A stretch of 64,000 nucleotides of DNA from Gliomastix tumulicola (taxonomy: Eukaryota; Ascomycota; Sordariomycetes; Hypocreales; Bionectriaceae), in assembly GCA_001599755.1 (NCBI GenBank), contig BCHX01000004.1, forward strand, positions 4,402,001-4,466,000, in the 5' to 3' direction. A program made the translations under genes and the position numbers. Numbering within the stretch: the stretch's first letter is position 1; every line of letters starts with the position of its first letter. The notes under the pieces were generated by a model. It worked only from the letters and a program-made list of their open reading frames with translations. It was not told where the DNA came from and searched no databases. Shown here one piece after another: positions 35,289 to 44,031 of the stretch.

Positions 35289-35645
35289 GTGAAGAAGAAA
35301 AGAAGAAAAAAAAATGAAAATGGTGGGAGAGGCGGCGGTATTTTATAGGCGTGGTGTGGGTCCCCAGATCAGTGGCCTTCACCGCCTAAAAAATTGAGGG
35401 CGGCAGAATTTTTTTTTTCTTTTCCCCGTTTCAGGGTCCGCGCGGGTCTGTGCGCGAAGTGGGAAAATGAGATACGGAGTACGTACCTCTCCCAGCCAGC
35501 GTTGAGTGCCTCACTTTTCAGGATGATAATTACATTTGGAAAACTTGGATTTTACAACGTCTAGATTATGGGTTGGTAGGTGTGGAAGGTGTGTTGACGG
35601 GCTGGATTGGTGCTCTATCTGGTCTGTTTCTGTTGGGCATCATCA
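35289..35645. other. U3 promoter region and 3' flank of the acetyltransferase gene
   Basis: Besides the U3 TATA box this stretch has a T9-10 tract at about 35411-35420 and no coding potential. Confidence 0.5.
35341..35347 (-). promoter_or_regulatory. TATA box of the U3 gene
   Basis: On the minus strand TATAAAA lies 53-59 nt upstream of the inferred first U3 nucleotide at 35288, a normal spacing for a fungal RNA polymerase II snoRNA promoter. A CT- and T-rich stretch fills the gap to the start. A run of nine T in the transcript sense follows the mature 3' end (34871-34863). Confidence 0.65.
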
Positions 35646-36318
35646 TCAGGGCTGCTGTGAATCACCTCCCGGTCTGATCATTGGCTCCATCACCTCGCTC
35701 GACCGGACTCCCTCGCCTGCCTTCCGGAACCCGAATCTCTCATAGAGGCGTATGGCATCGTCATCCGCGTCGAGGTACACGGGTCTATCGCCTGCAACGT
35801 CAATGACGTGTCGGATCAGGCGGCTCGCGAGTCCCTGCCTCTGATACTCCGGACGAGTCATGATGAGCTCGAGATCTGGTCAGACAGACAGACAGACAGA
35901 CATCCGTTAGCATACCCCTATATTATTACGGAGGTGGCACCAACTCGCCGTGAAACATACAGACGTGGTCTCGCGACCCCATGGCCGCCTCGTGCTGCTT
36001 GTCCATGCCTGCGAAGAAGTCGGTCATTTCCTCCCCGTTCAGACCTTTGCCGAAGTCGGGCCACCGCGGGTGGTACTTGACGTGTCCCTCCTCGAAGTAG
36101 AGCACCCAGGCCTTTACGGAGCCCTCGTCATCGTGGATCACCTGTAGCTTCCCCGGTGTGCTGTGCGAGATGAAGGAGGTGAAGGCTGTCTCGAGGTAGA
36201 CAGTTCCGGCCTCGGTGGGAGGGAAGAGCATGTCGAAGTAGGCGTCGTTGAAGACGGCTCTGAAGAGGGAGATGATGGACGGGAGGTCCTGTACTGTGGC
36301 GAGTCGAGGATCACTCAT
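35646..36318 (-). CDS. GNAT-family N-acetyltransferase
   Basis: The coding sequence is complement(join(35646..35875,35961..36318)), 195 residues. Splicing at a GTATGT donor and CCAG acceptor joins GSRDHVY to LELIMTRPEYQRQGLASRL. This recreates the acetyl-CoA binding beta4/alpha3 motif, whose core Q-R-Q-G-L-A sits near residue 131. The N-terminus ATVQDLPSIISLFRAVF is typical of helix 1 of the fold. DADDDAIRLYERFGFRKAG near the C-terminus is the usual final GNAT block. The acceptor substrate cannot be deduced. The 85-nt intron contains five or so tandem GACA units. The start at 36318 (MSDPRLATVQDL) is the only one that gives a standard-length GNAT; the frame stays open further upstream. Confidence 0.9.
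35880..35902. repeat. CAGA tetranucleotide microsatellite inside the acetyltransferase intron
   Basis: About five tandem copies of CAGA (GACA) lie just upstream of the 3' splice site of the acetyltransferase intron, in the transcript reading as a TGTC-type pyrimidine-rich tract. Confidence 0.7.
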
Positions 36319-36803
36319 GATGTGTTTTGTGTACCATGTATGTATGTTCAAGTTCGGGCTCGGAAGTTGAAGAAAGGGAGGAATGACCCCGCTAGCGAGA
36401 TAAGTCGTGAGACGGTGTAAGCTTGAGGGTGGTATTACGCTCTCACGACGACTTCCTTCGGCTCCTCCGTCAGACGCTACGCAAGTGGTGCTAGGATACG
36501 GCCAAACCCGACGAGTAATGAATCCGTGAACACGCATATAGATAACAATAAGTCAATTGAAGCTTCGCTCAGGGGACGACGGCCTTGCGCCGAGTGTAGG
36601 GTATCAAACAGATTCATAGCAAAACCACCCTCTTCCCCCCCCTCCTCCCCTTTCCCATTAAGATAATAACCTTGAACCCAAAGCCTGCGCATAAGCCAAA
36701 CCATCCCAAGTCACCGACCATGTCTCCTCGTACGACGTCCGTCGGCTCCACCGCCCGTTTGCCTTCCGTCTGTATAACATCTAAATAGTAGTAGAATTCG
36801 CCC
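36319..36803. other. Intergenic region, no gene seen
   Basis: It separates two minus-strand genes and should hold the acetyltransferase promoter and the 3' flank of the next gene. A poly-C tract with CTCC repeats lies at about 36630-36655. Nothing else is recognisable. Confidence 0.5.
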
Positions 36804-38088
36804 TTATTCCTCCTTTGTGCTGGGTACATGTGCGTCATCCTGCTCTGCCTTCTCGTCCACCTCGCTCGTCTTCACGCCGGAGAGGGGACTGTGTAGGGCG
36901 ACGTTGGCCACGGGCGTGCCGACGCTCTCCGTCCTGCTGTGTCCCGGCCGACCGCTCCGGACGCTGACGGCGTCTGCTGCCTTGGCGTAGTAGCTGTTCC
37001 TGTCACCGGGGAGGGCGGGAGGGACCCCCGTAGAGGAGTAGAGGCTGTTGCGGTCGGCGGCGATGCGCGAGCTGGTCGCGTGGATGCCCGAGTCGACGTT
37101 GGCGCTGAGGACGCTCAGCGGCAGACTCTCGCGGCTGCCGCCCCAGACGGACGAAGGGGCGAGCGCGCGCACCGAGGCGTCCGTGTCCATCGAGCGGCGC
37201 CGCCGGCGCTTGCTCGAGGACGCCAGCGTGAGGATGGAGGCGTTGTCGGTCAGCAGGCCGTTGGCCGTCGCGGCCACGTATGTGCTCGGGTTGCCCGCCG
37301 TGGGGGTGAGGTGGGCAGGGATGGCCGAGGCCGGGGACGTCGTGGGCGGGAACGGCTGGCTGAACTGCACGGACTGCTGGTTGCTGGCCGTGGGCGATGC
37401 TGCGTTGTGCTGGTGGCCGCCGCCAACGCCGCCGCCGCCATGTGGCGCCAGCGACTGGATCGTCGTCAGTGTCGTCGTCAGCGACCGCACCGAGGGAGCG
37501 GGGCTGGAGAAGGTGCTGTCACCGCCTCTTCTCGAGTCCACGCCGCCTCCCATAGTCCGGCTGGTGCCTGCCACCGACGCGGTCCCGTGGCTGTCCGGCG
37601 CCATCGTCGAGCCCTCGTGTTCCGTCGACACCGTCCCGGCGACGCTGCGCCCACCGTTCGGCCGTCCATTCCTCTCTGCGCCGAGCCCGTTCGGCGGATC
37701 GATGGAGATGTTGCTGGCACTGCGCGCCGCGGCGTAGGACTCGTCGTCCGCAGGGGGGATCCTGTCCCCGACGAAGCCCGATTCGGGATACGGGTTGTTG
37801 TTCTTGCCGTGCTTGTTCTTAACGTGGCGGCGGGGCCGCTCGCCGTCAGAGGAGGACTTGAAGTTGGCGAGCTTCTTGACCCATGTCGAGAAGGGTCGCC
37901 GGCGGTGAGGGTAGCGGGCGTCTAGACGTACAGTTAGCTCTGGAATGGGAAACTCAGTCGTTTGCAGCAGAGGTGATTGGGCTGAAAGCGGGTTTGTTTG
38001 CGGTGGCGTGGTTCGGGAGCGCACAGGGAGGGACGGGGCGGGAAGCTTTACCTGCAGACGATTCGGTGATGGCTTCTGTCCTCGCCAT
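36804..38088 (-). CDS. Disordered fungal protein of unknown function
   Basis: The coding sequence is complement(join(36804..37921,38052..38088)), 384 residues. The first coding exon is only 37 nt (MARTEAITESSA) and ends at a GTAAAG donor. The 130-nt intron has a GCTAAC branch site and a CTAG acceptor, giving MARTEAITESSADARYPHRRRPFSTW. The protein is rich in Ser, Gly, Thr, Ala and Asn with no domain that I recognise. The best-ordered-looking blocks are FSTWVKKLANFKSSS near the start and ASILTLASSSKRRRRRSMDTDASVRALAPSSVWGGSRESLPLSVLS near residue 280. The second contains an RRRRR cluster that could be a nuclear localisation or phosphorylated basic site. It has no signal peptide or membrane segment. 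Related sequences occur in other fungi by my recollection, but no function can be given. Confidence 0.82.
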
Positions 38089-38799
38089 GAGTGTGGGACA
38101 GATGTGCGATGCGGACGAGTCTCGTCGGTTGATGGGCGATGGGGATGGCGGGTGGGAGGCGAGCTGTTGGGCAGCAACAACGTAGTATAGGGAGCTCGGG
38201 AGGGTCGGCGGGAGCAGCGTGCTGGAGCTGGGCTGAAACAAACAGCTCTCAGGCGTCTGTGCTGATAGTAACCGTAGCGGACGAAGAGAAGGTCGCGTAA
38301 AGAAGACGAGCAGCAGCTACCAGCAGACGACGACGCTGTAGTATAACGAGCCGGCTGGCTTTATAGTGGAGATGGAGGGTTTACCGGAAGAGGGCGGCAG
38401 GTCGGCGAGCGGATCTGAATTCGAGATGGCGATATGATGATGGGTTGATGGGGATGCGAGAAAAGCGGGGAACTGTGCCAGAGGCCCATCACGTGACGGT
38501 CTGGATGCGACACTACGAGGGCATGACGCCCGAGAAAAGGAGCAGGCAGCATCCAAGCACTTCCTCCAGCAGCGGCGGCGGCAATGACAGCATTTCATGC
38601 CAGCATGCGATGATGACAGCATTTGCCTTTAGGCAGAAAAGGACACCGCCCATCCCCAGCGCCACATCACATGCGCGCTGCGAGCAGGGGTCCCAGCTAC
38701 CCGTCAATTTAATTCTGGACCCTGGATCTGGCTCTCGCCGGACGGGAGAAGTCTCGGTCAGCACGACTCACGTCATCTCACAATGACCCGTGACTGGCC
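38089..38799. promoter_or_regulatory. Divergent promoter between the disordered-protein gene and mlh3
   Basis: Both genes are transcribed away from this 711-bp stretch. It holds one palindromic TCACGTGA E-box at 38489-38496, about 300 bp upstream of mlh3. I see no TATA box at a typical distance from either start. Confidence 0.55.
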
Positions 38800-41409
38800 A
38801 TGTCCATTCGACAGCTTCCCGAGGACGTCGTCGGCAAGCTCAAGTCGTCGACCGTCATCGTCTCGCTGAACGGCGCAGCCATTGGCCTGGTCGGCAATGC
38901 CCTGGACGCCGAGGCAGCCAAGATCAACATCACCGTGGACTACGCCCGTGGCAGCTGCACCGTCGAGGACAACGGCTGCGGGATCCCGCCGAGGGAGTTC
39001 AAGGAGGACGGAGGCCTGGGGAAGCTTCACCACACGTCCAGGTACCCGCCCGACGACAGCCTCCACGGCAGGCTAGGCAGCTTCTTAGCCTCGCTCGGGA
39101 CGCTCTCGCTGCTGTCGATATCGTCCCGCAGTCGGTCTCACGTACCGCACAGCTCGATTTTGATCCACAACTCGACCGTCTTGTCTAGACACGTTCCCGC
39201 CCGACCCGAGCAGCGACTGAGGACGTTCGATCATGGCACGCGGGTGACTGTGCGTGATCTGTTTGGCTCTATGCCTGTGAGGGTCAAGCAGCGACCTGAT
39301 GCTTCGATGGATCGCGCGAGCATCGACAAAGAGTGGTCACAGCTAGTCCGCGACTGTGCAGCCATGCTCCTCGCGTGGCCTTTCCCAGTGTCGGTATTGC
39401 TGAGAGACGCTGCCGGCGAGCGGGAGGTACGGCTCAGGTTGGCCAATGAGGCAGAATCTTTAGCTCGGGTCTCTTCTCTGCTCAGACAGGCGTCCTTGGC
39501 TGGCTCGGATGATGTGAAATCATTGGTGCCTGTGTCAGCTTCCACCAGTCGGATTCAGCTTGCAGGTTGCATGTCAACGAAGCCAGTAGCCACGCGCCGT
39601 GCTCAGTTCATCAGTATTGGTGTCCAGCCAATCACAAACCATCTTGGAACCAACCCGCTCTACGAGGAAGTGAACCGGGCCTTTCTCAACTCTAGCTTCT
39701 CGGTAATAGAAGATGACCTAGACTTGTCTGGTGCTGGTGCCTTGAGCGGGAGGGAGAGGGGATCTCGCAGACGGGCTGAAAGATGGCCCATGTTCCACCT
39801 GCAGATCCGTCTCCGCGATTCTTTGAACTCTCATGACTTGGACGACCTGCTGGATGACAGGGGTAACCACCTGTCGGCATTTTTGGACCTGCTCAAGGCA
39901 GTATGCTACGGCTTTCTCAAGAACCATCATCTGCGGCCGAGAAAGGCCAATATGTCTAGAAGCAATTCTAGGGATGCATCAAGGGCGCCATTCAACTCGG
40001 CGAATCTCAAGAAACCGACATCTGATGTTAAGAGCATCTCATCTCGGTCACGACTGGGAGGTCCGATGGAAATGCGACCGTCTAGTCGCCCGAGCCCCTT
40101 TGATGGCTGGCAGCGCACCAAAGCTGGGCGGTTTCCGAGTATACCTGCTGAAGAAAAGCCAGCATCATCGAGGGGTGATTCTAATGGCACGACTCGGCTC
40201 ACTGGGAACCGCTTGGTTGGCGAGGGTGGCCGATTGCGACGCAAGCCGTTCGCAGATGTCGAAGACTTTCCACCCGACGTATCACTTCAGGAGAGTGGCC
40301 ACTTCAGGATGTTTGGCCGTCTAGAGAGACGCGCTGACAGTGACTTGACACCTACAAGAGCTGCCGCGCAACCCTCCGCCAAACCAGATGCATCACAGCA
40401 TCCCTCCACGCAACAGGGCACACAGCTGCAGCCGCTGCAGAAGTACCGAGACAATGCCGTTTTTGAGGATGTACCCCCGCCCATACCACGCCTGTATGAC
40501 GACAACCGACTACCTTTTGATGCTATCAGCACAGGCGCTCGCTCGAAATTCTTTGATAGCCGCGCAAAAGACTGGAGCGTCATGTTCGAGTCGGGATCAG
40601 TCAGCCTTACCGGCCGTATATCTAAGACGGCCCTTTTCAGAGCCGAAGTCATCGCGCAGGTCGACCGCAAGTTCATCCTCATCAAGATGCCTCTTCGCGA
40701 CAGCGGGAAGACTGGAAGTGACGCCCTCATTATGTTGGATCAGCACGCCGTGGACGAACGCTGCAAGCTGGAGGATCTGATGTCGAGCTACTTCGAGGCT
40801 GACGGTGATGGCGGCATCCGAGCCAAGATGGAACTTGTCGACAAGCCTCTGGTGTTCGAGTTTGCGGACCGGGAGCTGGAGCTCCTGGAGCAGCACCACG
40901 ACCTTTTGGGTGCCTGGGGGATCACATACGACGTCCAGCGCAGCCGGAAACGTCACCGCACGGGCGAGTGCATTGCGCCCGGCCATGTGAAGGTGACTGG
41001 CCTCCCGCCTAGCATTTCTGAACGCTGCAGCACCGAGCCGCGACTCCTGGCTGAGCTGCTGCGAAGGGAGGTCTGGGACCTCTCCGACTCGGGACACACA
41101 GCTACCGCGCCATTCTTTCCCTTTGCAGAGGAGGACTCGTGGGTGTCCAACTTCCACCGCTGTCCAAGGGGTATTCTGGATCTGCTCCACTCGAGAGCCT
41201 GCCGCAGCGCCATTATGTTCAACGACGTCCTTACCAGCGAGGACTGCGAGATTCTGCTGGAGAGGCTGACGCGGTGCTCGTTCCCTTTTCAGTGCGCTCA
41301 CGGAAGGCCGAGCATGGCGCCACTGGTCGATTTGGGTACTGGAAGCCGAATTGGGGGCTGGAGCGAAGAGGGACGGGTTCCTCAGTGGAAGAGATGGATG
41401 GAGGAGTAG
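38800..41409 (+). CDS. mlh3: DNA mismatch repair / meiotic crossover protein Mlh3 (MutL homologue)
   Basis: This single-exon gene encodes 869 residues. Mlh3 pairs with Mlh1 to form MutL-gamma, an endonuclease that resolves meiotic double Holliday junctions and helps mismatch repair. The N-terminal GHKL domain shows GNALDAEA (motif I), EDNGCGIP (motif II), TSR, and DHGTRVTVRDLFGSMPVR. The C-terminal endonuclease domain has the intact metal motif DQHAVDERCKLE near residue 648 (DQHA-x2-E-x4-E), ACRSAIMFND, and FQCAHGRPSMAPLVDL, the CPHGRP-type motif. The middle is disordered. Two features are odd: the usual catalytic Glu of motif I, four residues before the Asn, is Gly here (GLVGN), and the GFRGEAL motif is degraded to GRLGSFL. 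The start at 38800 (MSIRQLPEDVV) gives the expected N-terminus. Confidence 0.95.
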   Translation: MSIRQLPEDVVGKLKSSTVIVSLNGAAIGLVGNALDAEAAKINITVDYARGSCTVEDNGCGIPPREFKEDGGLGKLHHTSRYPPDDSLHGRLGSFLASLGTLSLLSISSRSRSHVPHSSILIHNSTVLSRHVPARPEQRLRTFDHGTRVTVRDLFGSMPVRVKQRPDASMDRASIDKEWSQLVRDCAAMLLAWPFPVSVLLRDAAGEREVRLRLANEAESLARVSSLLRQASLAGSDDVKSLVPVSASTSRIQLAGCMSTKPVATRRAQFISIGVQPITNHLGTNPLYEEVNRAFLNSSFSVIEDDLDLSGAGALSGRERGSRRRAERWPMFHLQIRLRDSLNSHDLDDLLDDRGNHLSAFLDLLKAVCYGFLKNHHLRPRKANMSRSNSRDASRAPFNSANLKKPTSDVKSISSRSRLGGPMEMRPSSRPSPFDGWQRTKAGRFPSIPAEEKPASSRGDSNGTTRLTGNRLVGEGGRLRRKPFADVEDFPPDVSLQESGHFRMFGRLERRADSDLTPTRAAAQPSAKPDASQHPSTQQGTQLQPLQKYRDNAVFEDVPPPIPRLYDDNRLPFDAISTGARSKFFDSRAKDWSVMFESGSVSLTGRISKTALFRAEVIAQVDRKFILIKMPLRDSGKTGSDALIMLDQHAVDERCKLEDLMSSYFEADGDGGIRAKMELVDKPLVFEFADRELELLEQHHDLLGAWGITYDVQRSRKRHRTGECIAPGHVKVTGLPPSISERCSTEPRLLAELLRREVWDLSDSGHTATAPFFPFAEEDSWVSNFHRCPRGILDLLHSRACRSAIMFNDVLTSEDCEILLERLTRCSFPFQCAHGRPSMAPLVDLGTGSRIGGWSEEGRVPQWKRWMEE

Positions 41410-41822
41410 TTCTAGATGATGTATTGATACCCCTAACGCACTCTGACTTACTACAGCAAGCCGATTATTTCTGGCCTCGTGGCTACAGCCTACAACAACA
41501 GTTTTAGCACCGAAACAGGACATGGTTCAGCCCAAAAGTGATGGTCGTGTATCCTATCACCATATTCGCCTATTTATCGACCCCAAATGATAATATACAA
41601 AACCGAGCCAGGAAGCCGTTCATCCCACTATCGAAGCAGTGACGAGGCCACCGGCCACCGAAATCAAAAACGCCGTGATGTTCGCAACTGTCTCCCGGTA
41701 TGCACAGGGTATAGATTTATGCGTCTTTTGTCGTCAGAAGCATGTACAGGTCAGATTCTACCGACAGGTGATATATGGACAGGAAAGATGACTCGAAAAT
41801 GAAGAGGAAAATTTGCAAAACT
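41410..41822. other. Convergent 3' intergenic region
   Basis: It lies between the ends of mlh3 (+) and the LicD-like gene (-). No gene, RNA or repeat was recognised. Confidence 0.5.
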
Positions 41823-42839
41823 TCATGGCTGGATCGGCTCGGATCGCTCCCTGGCCTTGAGTTCCTCGAGCTTGCGCTCCACGGCGGCCTTCTTCGCGCG
41901 CTGCTCCTCGTCCCTGGACATCTTCACCCACTGCTTGATCTCGTGGTTCCAGCGGTGGCTATACAACAGTCAGCTTTCACGTCCAAAATCAACAGCCCTC
42001 AGGAGGAGGAGGAGGAAGAAGAAGAAGAAGGATAGTTGTACTCACCCCTGCCACTCCTCGGCAACCAGACTCTTCTCCCCATACTCATCCGACAGGATCC
42101 GCTGGAAGCTATACGGGATCTTGGCCCGCACGCCCTCAAACTCGGTGACGCGCATGGGCCACAGATCCTTGGCCTCGTACCGGTGCTTGTTCTTGCAGCT
42201 CCAGGTGCCGGGCCGCTCCTCGGGCTCGCGCTCGCGCACGCCCGTGATGTCGACAAACATGCCGTTCTGCATGTCGATCCAGCGGGCGTCGATGATGTTC
42301 ATGCCGTCGCCGCGGTCAATCTCCGAATGGTGCGGGTTCACGTCGAGCAGGTAGCGCTTCTCCCGCTCAAAGGCCGTGCCGTCAATGTACGCAACGGAGG
42401 TGTAGTTGTGCTCGGTGCCGTTGAGGTGCTCGCCCATCCAGCTCAGCGTGCCGTTGGCCACCTGCACGTCCAGGTCGTAGTCCCAGGGCATGATGCTCCC
42501 GTTCCACCACCAGCCCAGCAGCGTGCCGTGCGCCAGCCACGTCTCGGCCCCGTGCTGCGCGCCCACCACCTCGAGGTACGAGCGGACGAGGTCCCGCAGC
42601 ACCGACGTGTGCTCGCCGTAGGGGATCTCGTCCGTGAAGAAGCGCGAGTCGTAGTGCAGGCGGGCGAGGCTGCCGCCGGGCTCGTGGAAGTACTTTGGCG
42701 TCTTGGGCTTGTCGTTCCCGTCGTCCCGGCGGTTCAGATCTATCTTGCCATTCTGCTCTGCAGCAGCAGCAGCGGGTAGGGCTGAGGCGGCGGCGGCGGC
42801 TAGGCCCAGGAGGGCGAGGGACCGTATTGAGGGGAGCAT
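41823..42839 (-). CDS. LicD/Mnn4-type phosphotransferase-like protein, secretory
   Basis: The coding sequence is complement(join(41823..41958,42046..42839)), 309 residues. A signal peptide is clear (MLPSIRSLALLGLAAAAASALPAAAAA). The LicD fold follows, with HGTLLGWWWNGSIMPWDYDLDVQV around residue 105-128. Its W-D-Y-D-L-D pattern is the metal-binding signature of the LicD nucleotidyl/phosphotransferase family. Several N-x-T/S sequons support passage through the secretory pathway. The second exon is short, basic and helical (HRWNHEIKQWVKMSRDEEQRAKKAAVERKLEELKARE). Yeast Mnn4 promotes mannosylphosphate transfer to cell-wall mannans, so a Golgi role in glycan phosphate addition is likely but inferred. 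The 87-nt intron contains a GAG/GAA repeat. The frame is open 37 codons upstream, but only the ATG at 42839 yields a signal peptide. Confidence 0.9.
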
Positions 42840-43210
42840 CTTTTCTTGCCGTTGTCTCAGTTGGTCGGTCTTTCGCGGGTGTCGTACCCGTGGTTCGTAT
42901 CGTATCGTTTGGCCGAGGGTGAGATTTGATCTTTCTCGTATTGGGACCACCGAGAGTGGCAGGATCGGGATAGCGTTGGCGTGCGGCTCGTTTCTGGAAC
43001 TGAAGCTTCTGACAGATCTTCGCCCCGTCTTTAAAAAGAAGCTCCCGACGTGCCGGCAGGCTTCTCAAACAAACAGTCCAAAGAAATCGAAAATCAAAAG
43101 GTTCACAAAACAAACAAGTTGTGGTCTCTCGCCTGCAAGCAAACAGAAAAAATGTATGCACACGAAGGAAGTGAACAAAAACAGGCGAACCCAGTGGATA
43201 CTTAGGTAGG

Positions 43211-43245
<35 letters not shown>

Positions 43246-43247
43246 AG
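43211..43247. repeat. GA dinucleotide microsatellite followed by a G run
   Basis: Roughly twelve GA units run directly into about ten consecutive G. It lies about 370 bp upstream of the LicD-like gene start. In the transcribed sense of that gene it is a CT tract. Confidence 0.85.
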
Positions 43248-43857
43248 AGATTACGCGGATGGGGTGCATGGGCGGCACTTCTCTGCACCATCTGGCATGG
43301 CATGCCATGGGCCTGTTCTTTGTTCCTCCATGCCGTGCTCGCTGCTCACTTTTTCCTACTTCTGGGCAAGCCTTGCCTAAGCCAAGAAAAACCGTGGGAA
43401 GCCCATCCCGTCTCTTTCGTCTCATGCGGCCCCTCCCCCCAGAGTTCCCGCTTTTTCTGTATTCTGCAACATGACACGCGCGTCCTCTTGGGAGGGGGTT
43501 CACCAGTTGTCAAACCACGTCTGCTTAGGAATATTTCCTCTGTGTGTGTGTGATGCGACGGGCAACTTGTAGCGGCACTTCGAACCTGATACACGCCCCG
43601 ATCGCAAATTTAAGCAAATAAACAACAGCCAGCGTCATGCAGACAAAGTTATCGACGGTTGCCCCTAAACGCTCCCAAGGCTGGGCGTGTGGGGGATCCA
43701 AGCTGACGCTACGTCAGGGATTAAAGCGAGGCTCCACAGAAAGAAGATGGGAGTGGAGCACCGCGCTAATGCCCTTTGAGCAGTAAGTCGTGTGCCAAAT
43801 CACCCCCTTCGGACCTTCAGTTCAGGTCGTTCCTTCCCCTGGCTGATGATGGGCAAC

Positions 43858-43882
43858 CCAACCAACCAACCAACCAACCAAC
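43858..43882. repeat. CCAA tetranucleotide microsatellite
   Basis: About six tandem CCAA units lie between the LicD-like gene and the 3' end of the GHKL gene. It is simple sequence with no evident function. Confidence 0.8.
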
Positions 43883-44031
43883 TGCAAGGTCTACGTGTCA
43901 CGTGCAACATCCAGAGCGAGTGCAAAGGAAAGGGGGGCGGCACTCTGAAACGTTCCATGCCATTCGGAAGTCGGTGTCCAGGACCAGATACAGCACAGAA
44001 AAAGATGAGAGAAAGATAACGCCTCTTAATA

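Larger units (their letters stand above)
42840..44031. other. Intergenic region with microsatellites
   Basis: It contains the promoter of the LicD-like gene and the 3' flank of the GHKL gene. Two simple repeats stand out, a GA tract with a G run at about 43211-43247 and an AACC/CCAA tract at about 43858-43882. No gene or RNA was recognised. Confidence 0.55.

Noticed and set aside
36939..37925. Plus-strand frame of 328 codons
   Set aside because: It is antisense to the spliced disordered-protein gene and arises from its GC-rich, stop-poor codon pattern; it has no ATG start in a useful place and no domain.
42036..42779. Plus-strand frame of 247 codons over the LicD-like gene
   Set aside because: It is antisense to a gene with a clear signal peptide and LicD motif.
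42382..43503. Minus-strand frame of 373 codons overlapping the LicD-like gene
   Set aside because: It reads the same DNA in another frame, includes the GA microsatellite as SLSLSLSL, and has no domain.
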